Below are positions 28,401-36,073 of a stretch of DNA of 64,000 nucleotides, in pieces; the stretch's first letter is position 1, and each line of letters begins with the position of its first letter. The notes below the pieces were generated by a model that had not been told where the DNA came from, did not search any database, and was given only the letters and a program-made list of their open reading frames with translations. The stretch covers positions 1 through 64,000 of the forward strand of contig NZ_NKYF01000020.1 of the NCBI RefSeq assembly GCF_002262885.1, read 5' to 3'. Both the position numbers and the translations under genes were made by a program. Origin of the DNA: Pseudonocardia sp. MH-G8. GTDB lineage: Bacteria; Actinomycetota; Actinomycetes; Mycobacteriales; Pseudonocardiaceae.

Positions 28401-29345
28401 GTGACCACCCAGGTGGAGTCCGGACCGGCCGCGACACCGCCCCGGGCCCCGCGCAGCCGGCGGCCCCACGGCGCCACCCGGCCGCATCCGGCGCTCCTGC
28501 TCTTCCCGCTGCCCGCCCTCGTCATCTACGTGGTCTTCTTCGCGATCCCCACCGTGCAGGCGGTGCAGTACGCGGTGACCGACTGGGACGGGTTCAGCGC
28601 CACGTTCGAGAACGTGGGCACCGAGAACTTCCGGCGCATCCTCACCGCTGACGACCTGTTCGTGAACGCGTTGCTCAACAACGTCAAGTTCATGCTCGTC
28701 GTGGTCGTCTTCCAGACGGCGTTCGCCCTGCTGCTGGCCGTGCTGCTGGTGAAGAACTCGCGCGGCTCGGTACTGCTGCGGGCGCTGTTCTTCTTCCCGA
28801 CGATCCTGTCGTCGGTGTCGGTGGCGTTCATCTGGAAGTTCATCTACGACCCGAACTTCGGGCTGGGCAACCGGGTGCTCGACGGCGTGGGCATCGACGT
28901 GCAGCTGGCCTATCTCGGGGAGGCATCCACCGCGATCTACTGGGTGGCGATCACGCAGGTCTGGTTCCACGCCGGACAGATGATGGTGATCTTCGTGGCC
29001 GGCCTGCAGGCCGTGCCGGCCGAGCTCTACGAAGCGGCGGAGATGGACGGCGCGAGCAAGTGGGCGCAGTTCCGCCACATCACCTGGCCGATGATCGCTC
29101 CGGCCACGGCCATCGTCGTGGCCTACACGACGATCCAGTCGTTCAAGGCGTTCGACCTCATCCTGGGGCTGGGCGGCAACCCGCCGAAGCTCTCGATGGA
29201 CATCCTCTCCACGCGGATCTACACGTCGTTCGCGAACTCCGAGTTCGGATACGCAGCGGCCGAGTCGCTGGTCTTCATGGCGGTCATCGCGGCGATCGTC
29301 GTTGCCCAGCGCCGCGTCCTCAAGCTCACGCAGAAAGACGTCTGA
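28401..29345 (+). CDS. ABC sugar transporter permease (MalF-like)
   Basis: A 314-residue inner-membrane permease with six or so spans. The cytoplasmic EAA loop that contacts the ATPase is visible as YEAAEMDGASKWAQFRHITW-P near residues 214-234. GTG 28401 has GGGAGGGA 8-15 bases upstream. It pairs with the next gene to form the channel for the sugar bound by the preceding lipoprotein. Confidence 0.92.
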   Translation: MTTQVESGPAATPPRAPRSRRPHGATRPHPALLLFPLPALVIYVVFFAIPTVQAVQYAVTDWDGFSATFENVGTENFRRILTADDLFVNALLNNVKFMLVVVVFQTAFALLLAVLLVKNSRGSVLLRALFFFPTILSSVSVAFIWKFIYDPNFGLGNRVLDGVGIDVQLAYLGEASTAIYWVAITQVWFHAGQMMVIFVAGLQAVPAELYEAAEMDGASKWAQFRHITWPMIAPATAIVVAYTTIQSFKAFDLILGLGGNPPKLSMDILSTRIYTSFANSEFGYAAAESLVFMAVIAAIVVAQRRVLKLTQKDV

Positions 29346-29355
29346 GGGGCCTGCC

Positions 29356-30171
29356 ATGCGCGTGAACCCGACACGCTGGATCGTCCTCGCGGTCTACGCC
29401 GTCCTCATCGTCGTGCCGTTGACGGTGGTCGTCTTCGGGACGTTCAAGACCACGCCCGAGCTGTTCGAGTCGCCCTTCGGGCTGCCGTCGTCGATGTCGC
29501 TGGAGAACTACGACATCGTGCTGCGCGAGCAGAACCTGGACCAGGCCTTCCTCAACAGCGTGCTGGTGACGTGCGCGTCCGTGGCGCTGACGCTGCTCGT
29601 CGCGAGCCTCGCCGCCTACGGGATCGCCCGCACGCCGGGATGGAAGGGCTGGCTGATCTTCGGGTTCCTGGTGCTCGGGATGTCGGTGCCCGCGCAGGCG
29701 AACATGATCCCGCAGTACGTGCTGTTCGACCAGCTCGGCCTGCTCGACAGCCGGGTCGGTCTGGTGGCGATCAACGTGGTGGTGGGCCTGCCGGTCGCGG
29801 TCTTCATCCTCGGAGGCTTCATGAAGACGCTGCCGCGCGAGGCCTACGAGGCCAGTGCGGTGGACGGCGCCGGACCGTGGCGCACCTACCGGTCGGTGAT
29901 CATGCCGATGTCACTGCCGTCGGTAGCGGCCACCGCCATCTTCCTGTTCGTCATCCAGTGGAACGATCTGCTGTACCCGCTGCTGTTCATCCGCTCCCCC
30001 GACCTGAAGACGCTGCCGTTGGCGCTGCTGGAGTTCCAGGGGGAGTTCCTCACCGACTACCCGCTGCTGTTCACCGGGGTGGTGATCGCCTCGCTGCCGG
30101 TCGTGCTGGCCTACGTGCTGCTGCAGCGCTACTTCGTGGCCGGCATGACGTCGGGGGCGGTGAAGGGATGA
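29356..30171 (+). CDS. ABC sugar transporter permease (MalG-like)
   Basis: A 271-residue permease with six predicted spans. The EAA loop is seen as YEASAVDGAGPWRTYRSVIMP near 173-193. ATG 29356 has GAGGGG 7-12 bases upstream. The gene overlaps the GH31 glycosidase by ATGA, linking import with cytoplasmic hydrolysis of the imported glycoside. Confidence 0.92.
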   Translation: MRVNPTRWIVLAVYAVLIVVPLTVVVFGTFKTTPELFESPFGLPSSMSLENYDIVLREQNLDQAFLNSVLVTCASVALTLLVASLAAYGIARTPGWKGWLIFGFLVLGMSVPAQANMIPQYVLFDQLGLLDSRVGLVAINVVVGLPVAVFILGGFMKTLPREAYEASAVDGAGPWRTYRSVIMPMSLPSVAATAIFLFVIQWNDLLYPLLFIRSPDLKTLPLALLEFQGEFLTDYPLLFTGVVIASLPVVLAYVLLQRYFVAGMTSGAVKG

Positions 30172-32525
30172 GCGCCCGCATCCTCCGCCACGTCACCGAC
30201 GTCCGCGAGCGCGGCGAGGAGGTCCGGATCGGGGTCACGGCCCTGCCCGCGGTGCAGCTGCCCGGCACGCCGGGCTGGTTGACCGGCGAGCCGGCCCGCC
30301 ACCAGGGCATCGAGGTGACGATGCCCAACCTCCCCCCGGATCTCGCCCTTCCCCCGGTCGAGGACGAGCCGTTCGAGGTGTCGGTCGCCCTGGCCGGGCC
30401 GCGCACCGCGCGGATCGTCGTCGGGCGTCCGGACGCGCAGGTCCACGGCGAGGACCCGACGTGGCTCGGCATCGTCACCGACCCGCACCCGGAGCCCGCC
30501 GCCCTGCACGTCGCGCAGGACGAGGAGGCGGTGACGGTCTGCGGACCGGGGATCCGGGTCCGGATCACCCGCAGCCCGTTCACGCTGCAGGTGCAGGACC
30601 CGGCCACCGGTCGGACGGTGCTGCGCACCGCCGAGCGGCTGCGGCAGGTGGCCGGCTTCCCGATGGCGCCCCCGGTACTCGTCGACGATCGCGGCACCAC
30701 CCTGCACCTGGAGCTCTCCACCGACGAGGACGTGCTCGGCTTCGGGGAGCAGTTCGGGCGGCTGGTCAAGAACGGGCAGCGGCTGCGGCTGCGCGTCGAG
30801 GACGCGCTGGGCACCGGCACCGGGATGGCGTACAAGCCGGTGCCGGTGTGGCACTCCGGTTCGCGCGCCGGGGGCCTCGGCTACACCGGCTTCCTCAACA
30901 CCGGCGCGACGGTGACGGCGGACGTCGGCCACACCCGGCCCAGCGTGCTCGGGCTGACCGTGGCCGACGAGGCCCTCGACCTGTACGTGACGGTGGCGCC
31001 GGACCCGAAGGTCCGCCTCGCCGACCACACCGCGCTGACCGGCCGGGCCCCGCTGCCGCCGCTGTGGGCGTTCGGGTACTGGATGGGGCGCTGCCGGTAC
31101 CACTCCCGGGAGGAGCTGGAGGGCGTCGCCCGCGGGATGCGTGAGCACGGCGTGCCCTGCGACGTGCTGCACCTGGATCCGGACTGGCTCGTCGTCGACC
31201 GGCTCAACACCGACTTCGTCTGGAACACCGACCGGTTCGGCGACCGGCGCGAGCTCGTCGCGGCGTTGGGCGATCTCGGCTGCCGCCTCTCGGTGTGGGA
31301 GCTGCCCTACCTCGACCCGGCATCACCGCGCTACGCCGAGGCGGAGGAGGCCGGGTACCTGGTGCGGCGCCCGGACGGCGCCACCGCCCACGTGCGCGGC
31401 ACCCCGACCCCGGACGGACGACATCGTGCGCTCGTCGACTTCTCGAACCCGCGGGCCCGTGACTGGTGGCAGCGGATGCACGAGCCGTTCCTCGACGACG
31501 GGGTGGCCGTGTTCAAGACCGACTTCGGGGAGGGGCTCCCCGACGACGTCGCCCTCGCCGACGGCACCCCCGCCGCGCACGCCCACAACCTCTACCCCCT
31601 GCGCTACAACGGCGCGGTCAGCGAGGTGATCGGCGCGCGAACCGGGCGCGCCCCGCTCGTCTGGGGCCGCAGCGGCTGGGCGGGCTCGCAGCGCTACCCG
31701 GGCCAGTGGGGCGGCGACGCGGAGTCGACGGTGGCCGGGATGCAGGCCACCGTGCGCGGCGGCCTTTCCTACGCCATGTCCGCCCCCGGCTTCTGGAGCC
31801 ACGACATCGGCGGGTTCTTCGGTCCCGAGCTCACGCCCGGCCTGTACGTGCGCTGGACGCAGCTCGGTGCGCTCTCCCCGCTGATGCGGGCCCACGGGCT
31901 GCGCCCGCGGGAGCCGTGGGCGTTCGGCGAGCGCGCCCTGGGCATCGCGCGGGAGTGGGTCCGGCTGCGCTACTCCCTGCTCCCCCACCTCTGGCAGGTG
32001 GCGGCGGAGTCCGCCCACCACGGCCGGCCGGTGCTGCGCCCGCTGGCGCTGGAGTACCCCGACGACCCGGTGGCGCCCGGCCTGGACGACCAGTTCCTGC
32101 TCGGGTCCGACCTGCTCGTCGTGCCGGTCTTCGACGACGGTCTCGCACCGGTGGAGCGCCGGTTCTTCGTGCCCGACGGTCGCTGGACGGACCTGCTCAC
32201 CGGCGAGTCGTTCACCGGGCCGGCGTTCGCCGAGGTCGAGGTGCCGCTGGAACGGATGCCGCTGCTGGCGCGAACGGGTGCGATGCTGCCCCGCGTGACC
32301 GTGGGCCAGCACATCCGCAACACCGACGACCTGCGCGACGCTGCGTGGACGCTGCATGTCGTGGGGGACACGGACGGGACGCGCTCCCTGCTGGGGTTCG
32401 ACGGGACGACCACGCACGTCGCGCTGCGCGGCGCGACCGCCGACTCCGTGGGGACCCAGGCGGTCGCGGAGCGGGTCGTCCGGCACGGCCTCTCGGACCT
32501 GCCCGAACGCACCGGCCCGGCGTGA
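30168..32525 (+). CDS. GH31 glycoside hydrolase (alpha-xylosidase-like)
   Basis: A 785-residue cytoplasmic GH31 enzyme. The beta-sandwich N-terminal domain with GFGEQFGRLVKNGQ (191-204) leads to the TIM barrel. Nucleophile Asp452 lies in FKTDFGE and acid/base Asp517 in QWGGDAES, then FWSHDIGGF and RWTQLGALSPLMRAHG. FGYWMGRCRYHSREEL and these motifs follow the YicI alpha-xylosidase subgroup. The Arg-x-x-Trp sulfonate pair of the sulfoquinovosidase YihQ is not seen at the matching place (TDFVW at 348-352). Context suggests it frees a monosaccharide for the isomerase and aldolase; the substrate may be an unusual alpha-glycoside. Confidence 0.85.
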   Translation: MSARILRHVTDVRERGEEVRIGVTALPAVQLPGTPGWLTGEPARHQGIEVTMPNLPPDLALPPVEDEPFEVSVALAGPRTARIVVGRPDAQVHGEDPTWLGIVTDPHPEPAALHVAQDEEAVTVCGPGIRVRITRSPFTLQVQDPATGRTVLRTAERLRQVAGFPMAPPVLVDDRGTTLHLELSTDEDVLGFGEQFGRLVKNGQRLRLRVEDALGTGTGMAYKPVPVWHSGSRAGGLGYTGFLNTGATVTADVGHTRPSVLGLTVADEALDLYVTVAPDPKVRLADHTALTGRAPLPPLWAFGYWMGRCRYHSREELEGVARGMREHGVPCDVLHLDPDWLVVDRLNTDFVWNTDRFGDRRELVAALGDLGCRLSVWELPYLDPASPRYAEAEEAGYLVRRPDGATAHVRGTPTPDGRHRALVDFSNPRARDWWQRMHEPFLDDGVAVFKTDFGEGLPDDVALADGTPAAHAHNLYPLRYNGAVSEVIGARTGRAPLVWGRSGWAGSQRYPGQWGGDAESTVAGMQATVRGGLSYAMSAPGFWSHDIGGFFGPELTPGLYVRWTQLGALSPLMRAHGLRPREPWAFGERALGIAREWVRLRYSLLPHLWQVAAESAHHGRPVLRPLALEYPDDPVAPGLDDQFLLGSDLLVVPVFDDGLAPVERRFFVPDGRWTDLLTGESFTGPAFAEVEVPLERMPLLARTGAMLPRVTVGQHIRNTDDLRDAAWTLHVVGDTDGTRSLLGFDGTTTHVALRGATADSVGTQAVAERVVRHGLSDLPERTGPA

Positions 32526-33265
32526 TCGACCCGACCGTCCCCGGACTGGCGCTCCTCGGCACGACCGTCCTCGTCGGGGCGGGCACCCAGCGCGTCACCG
32601 GGCTGGGCTTCTCGCTGGTCAGCGCCCCGTTCCTGGTGCTGTTGCTCGGGCCGTTCACCGGCATCCTGCTGGCCAACGCACTCAGCCTGGGCACCAACCT
32701 CGTCGTGCTGGCGCAGACCTGGCGGGCGGTGGAGGTGCGCAAGGCGCTCCTGCTGGCCGGGCCGGCGCTGGTCGCCGTCGTGCCCGGGGCCTGGGTGGCC
32801 CACACGCTCCCGGCGCCGCTGCTGGCGCTCACCGCGGGCGGGCTCGTACTGGTCGCGCTCCTCGCGGTCCTGGCCAGCGAGCGCGCCCGGGTGCTGCGCG
32901 GGACCGGCGGCGCGATCACCGCGGGGGCCGCGTCCGGCTTCATGAACGTGACCGCCGCCGTCGGCGGCCCGGCGATCTCCCTCTACGCCCTGTCCACCGG
33001 GTGGGCGCACGGGTCCTACGTCGCCACGGTCCAGCTGTACTCGGTGCTGCTGAACACCGGGTCGATCGCGGCGAAGGGCTGGCCGGACCTGGCGCCCGCC
33101 GTCTGGCTCGTCTCCGGGTGCGCGCTCGTCATCGGCGTCCTGGTCGGGCACCTTCTCGCCCGGGTCGTCACCCCGGGCCGCGCCCGCACGATGGTGGCCG
33201 CGCTCGCGATCGTCGGGTCGGCGGCCACCGTGGTGAAGGCGGTCGTCGAACTCTCCTCCGCCTGA
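32522..33265 (+). CDS. TauE/SafE family sulfite/sulfonate exporter-like protein
   Basis: A 247-residue membrane protein with about eight hydrophobic segments and two glycine-rich half repeats (GAGTQRVTGLGFSLVSAPFL near 16-35 and GAASGFMNVTAAVGGPAISLY near 137-157), the pattern of PF01925. Such proteins export sulfite, sulfoacetate or other organosulfonates, and many sulfoglycolysis loci contain one. GTG 32522 overlaps the GH31 stop (GTGA), so it is the last gene of this operon. This is the strongest contextual hint that the sugar handled here carries sulfur. Confidence 0.85.
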   Translation: MIDPTVPGLALLGTTVLVGAGTQRVTGLGFSLVSAPFLVLLLGPFTGILLANALSLGTNLVVLAQTWRAVEVRKALLLAGPALVAVVPGAWVAHTLPAPLLALTAGGLVLVALLAVLASERARVLRGTGGAITAGAASGFMNVTAAVGGPAISLYALSTGWAHGSYVATVQLYSVLLNTGSIAAKGWPDLAPAVWLVSGCALVIGVLVGHLLARVVTPGRARTMVAALAIVGSAATVVKAVVELSSA

Positions 33266-33305
33266 CAGTGATCGCGGTCGCGCTCGTCGTGGTCCCCGGC
33301 GGGGC

Positions 33306-34916
33306 TCAACCGCGAGCGCGCCTGCGCAGCCGCTCGCGACGGGTCGGGGTCAGGAGGCGGCGGGCGACGAGGTGGCCCGACGCCCCCGCCAAGCCCGGCC
33401 CGGGATGGGTGGACGCGCCGATGTGCCACAGCCGCGGCACGGGCGTCGCGTGGCCGGAGGTCGCGGCCAGCGGACGCCAGAGGAAGTTCTGGTCCAGCTC
33501 GGCCGAGCCGCCGTACGGGTCGCCCGCGAGCGCGTTCGGGTTGTGGGCGGCAAGGTCGGTCGGGGTGATCACGTCGAGCCCGAGGACCAGCTCGCGCAGG
33601 CCCGGGGCGTGCGCCCCGACCCGGTCGAGCACGCGGTCGGCGTAGCCGCGGGCCAGCGCGGCGTCCCAGCCGCCCGCCGGGTCCAGCTCCCCCGCCGCGT
33701 CGCCCACGGGGGCGAAGGGCACCTCCTGCAGCTGCAACCACAGGGAGCCCGCCCCGGCCGGCACGCGCGAGGGGTCCAGGACGTGCTGCTGGCCGACGAC
33801 CACGGTCGGGCGGCGCGGCAGCAGCCCGGCCTCCGCCTCGGCGCACGCGATCGCCGTGGATCCCGACCCGTCGGACAGGTGCACGAGCGGCACCGCGGCC
33901 AGGGCCGGATCGCGCCACGGCACCGGTCCGGACAGCGCGACGTGCAGCTGCATCGCCGCACGCCCGGGCCGGAAGCGCGCCGCCTCGTCCGCGACCTCCG
34001 GCGGCACGGCGTCCGCGGGCAGCAGCGACCCGTACAGAGCGGTCGGGGTCACCGACGCCAACACCGCACGCTCGGCCGAGAAGCTGAAGCCCTCCCCCGC
34101 CACCCCGACGGCGGCGCCGTCGCGCAGCAGCACCTGCTCGACCCGGCGCCCGGTGTGGACGGCCACGCTCCGCTCGGCCAGCAGCCGCTCCCACGCGGCC
34201 ACGAAGTTCCCCGCGCCGCCGACGACGACGGGCAGGCCCGCGCCGTGCAGGGTCGCCGCGAGGACCGGCACCATGAGCCCACCGGACGCGCTGTCGGGCG
34301 CGAGCCCCGCGTGCAGCAGCCAGGGTGCCCAGAGCCGGTCGACCTCCGGGCCGCGGAAGTGGGAGCGCGACCACGCCCGCCCGCTCGTCGCGACCTCCCG
34401 GGCGTAGGCCGAAAGCTCCGTGCGCCCACCCGCCCGCGCCAGCCCCCACAGCGGGCCGAATGCCTCACGCGAGCGCAGCTCGCTGCCCAGCAGCCCGCCG
34501 ATCCGGCCGGCGTGCGTGCCGAACCGGCGCAGCGCCGCGCGGTAGGCGTCGCGGTCCGCCGGCTCGCGGAAGCCCGCCACCGTCTCCTCGACGTCGCGGA
34601 AGGCGGTGGTGACGGTGCCGTCGTCGCTCGCCGTGGCCGTCAGCGCGCCGTCGGTGTTGGCGTACTCCAGGCCGTGGCGGTGCAGGTCCGCCCCCAGCTC
34701 GGCGTACACCGGGCCGGTGACGAACAGCGGGTGCCACGACGAGTAGGTGTCGTGCCGGTACCCCGGCACCGTGCGCTGCCCGGCGGCGACGAACCCGCCG
34801 ATGCTCTCGTGCTCGTCCACCAGCGCCACCGACCAGCCGGCCTGCGCGAGGTGCGCGGCGGCGGCCATGCCGTTGATCCCGGCGCCGACCACGACGGCGT
34901 CGTACCGCTCCTGCAT
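33306..34916 (-). CDS. FAD-dependent oxidoreductase, phytoene desaturase-like
   Basis: A 536-residue flavoprotein. The Rossmann dinucleotide motif VVVGAGINGMAAAAHLAQAG is at 8-27, ending with the ribose-binding acidic residue at Asp34. The C-terminal FAD motif is HIGASTHPGPGLAGASG. It belongs to the NAD(P)/FAD amine-oxidase/CrtI-like superfamily with many uncharacterised actinobacterial members. No carotenoid genes are near, so pigment synthesis is unlikely. ATG 34916 overlaps the LacI stop (TGATG), with a GTG at 34919 as alternative. Its coupling to the LacI gene suggests a role in the sugar locus, perhaps oxidation of a sugar or aglycone. Confidence 0.75.
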   Translation of the reverse strand: MQERYDAVVVGAGINGMAAAAHLAQAGWSVALVDEHESIGGFVAAGQRTVPGYRHDTYSSWHPLFVTGPVYAELGADLHRHGLEYANTDGALTATASDDGTVTTAFRDVEETVAGFREPADRDAYRAALRRFGTHAGRIGGLLGSELRSREAFGPLWGLARAGGRTELSAYAREVATSGRAWSRSHFRGPEVDRLWAPWLLHAGLAPDSASGGLMVPVLAATLHGAGLPVVVGGAGNFVAAWERLLAERSVAVHTGRRVEQVLLRDGAAVGVAGEGFSFSAERAVLASVTPTALYGSLLPADAVPPEVADEAARFRPGRAAMQLHVALSGPVPWRDPALAAVPLVHLSDGSGSTAIACAEAEAGLLPRRPTVVVGQQHVLDPSRVPAGAGSLWLQLQEVPFAPVGDAAGELDPAGGWDAALARGYADRVLDRVGAHAPGLRELVLGLDVITPTDLAAHNPNALAGDPYGGSAELDQNFLWRPLAATSGHATPVPRLWHIGASTHPGPGLAGASGHLVARRLLTPTRRERLRRRARG

Positions 34917-35950
34917 CACGAGTCCCCTCTCCCTGGTCCGTCTCCCGCGGGCGGTACCGCCGTGGTCGCGCGGCAGGTGAGCGACGACGGCAGCAGGCGA
35001 CGGTGGTCCGGCTCGCCGTCGGGGTCCTCGACCAGCTCCAGCAGCAGCTCGACGGCGAGGCGGCCGGCCTCGGCGCCGCGGCCGTGGACCGTGGTGAGCG
35101 GCGGGTACGTCGTGGCCGCGAGGATGTCGTCGCAGCCGATCACGGAGACGTCGCGCGGGACGGCGACGCCGCGTTCGGCCAGCCCGGCCAGCACGCCCTG
35201 CGCGAGCGCGTCGTCGAAGGCGATCGCAGCGGTGGCGCCGACGGCCAGGACCTCCCCCGCCGCGGCCCGGCCCTCCTCGTGGTCGGGGCGGTGGGCGCGC
35301 AGCACGCTGACCGCCACCCCGAGCGCCGCGCAGCGCTCCCCCACGGCGCGGCGCCGTTGCTCGTCCGACCAGGACGTGGTGGGCCCGCTGACGTAGGCGA
35401 GGTGCCGGTGACCGAGATCGGCAAGATGGTCGACGGCCTCGCGGATCCCCGGCGCGGAGTCCACCAGCACCCGCCCGACGCCTGCGACGTCGCGGTTCAC
35501 CAGGACCAGCGGCCCGTGCTGCCCGCGTTCGCGCACGACGTCCTCGGGCAGCCGCGAGGAGACCAGGACGACGCCGTCGGTGCGTTGCTGGAGCTTCACG
35601 AGCAGGTCGAGCTCCTTCGCCGGGTCCTCGTCGGTGTCCCCGAGCACGGTGCTGGCACCGCCGGCCGACGCCCGGGCCTGCGCGGCGCGGATCACCGGCG
35701 GGAAGAACGGGTTCGCGATGTCGGGGACCACCACGGCGATCATCCCGAGCCGGCCGGTGCTCAGCGCCCGCGCGGCGTGGTGCGGGACGTAGCCGAGCCG
35801 GGTGGCCACCTCGGTGACGTGCGCGACCGTGCTCTCCCTCAGCACATGGGGCCGGGAGAACACGCGCGAGACCGTGGAGGTGGACACCCCTGCGGCCGCC
35901 GCGACGACCTTGATCGTGGGCAGCTTGCGGCGCCCGTCGCGTCGAGCCAC
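34916..35950 (-). CDS. LacI-family transcriptional regulator
   Basis: A 344-residue LacI repressor. The helix-turn-helix and hinge are at about 12-66 (TIKVVAAAAGVSTSTVSRVF, then LGYVPHHAARALSTGR), followed by the periplasmic-binding-like sensor with VVVPDIANPFFPPV, VSGPTTSWSD and SVIGCDDILAA. GTG 35950 is chosen because a TAGAGT -10 box ends 7 bases upstream, suggesting a leaderless message. It is divergent from the symporter operon, and the perfect palindrome at 36015-36030 is its obvious operator. The effector should be the sugar taken up by that operon. Confidence 0.9.
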   Translation of the reverse strand: MARRDGRRKLPTIKVVAAAAGVSTSTVSRVFSRPHVLRESTVAHVTEVATRLGYVPHHAARALSTGRLGMIAVVVPDIANPFFPPVIRAAQARASAGGASTVLGDTDEDPAKELDLLVKLQQRTDGVVLVSSRLPEDVVRERGQHGPLVLVNRDVAGVGRVLVDSAPGIREAVDHLADLGHRHLAYVSGPTTSWSDEQRRRAVGERCAALGVAVSVLRAHRPDHEEGRAAAGEVLAVGATAAIAFDDALAQGVLAGLAERGVAVPRDVSVIGCDDILAATTYPPLTTVHGRGAEAGRLAVELLLELVEDPDGEPDHRRLLPSSLTCRATTAVPPAGDGPGRGDS

Positions 35951-36009
35951 GCGGTGCACTCTACGGCGCCGCCCCGCGTGTCCTCCGGGTAACGGATCAG
36001 GACACGAGC

Positions 36010-36038
36010 TTGACGTGCAACCGGTTGCACGCAAACAT
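36010..36038 (+). promoter_or_regulatory. LacI operator inside symporter promoter
   Basis: GTGCAACCGGTTGCAC (36015-36030) is a perfect 16-base palindrome of the classic LacI/GalR type with central CCGG. TTGACG (36010-36015) and AAACAT (36033-36038) flank it as -35 and -10 boxes with a 17-base spacer, so the operator fills the spacer. The symporter ATG is 36 bases further on, preceded by CCGGAGGAACA. The leaderless lacI promoter lies about 50 bases away on the other strand. Confidence 0.8.
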
Positions 36039-36073
36039 CCCCCGCCAACGGATGGCGGAACACCGGAGGAACA

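Noticed and set aside
30168-32525. Calling the GH31 protein a sulfoquinovosidase (yihQ)
   Set aside because: It has the general GH31 residues but not the Arg-x-x-Trp sulfonate pair, and its motifs follow the alpha-xylosidase subgroup, so only a GH31 call is made.
33294-33304. CCCC-GGC-GGGG hairpin between tauE-like and the flavoprotein gene as a terminator
   Set aside because: Only a 4-bp stem with a 3-base loop; such short runs are frequent by chance in this base composition.
33306-34916. Carotenoid phytoene desaturase
   Set aside because: No crtB, crtE or other carotenoid gene is near; the CrtI-like superfamily has many other functions.
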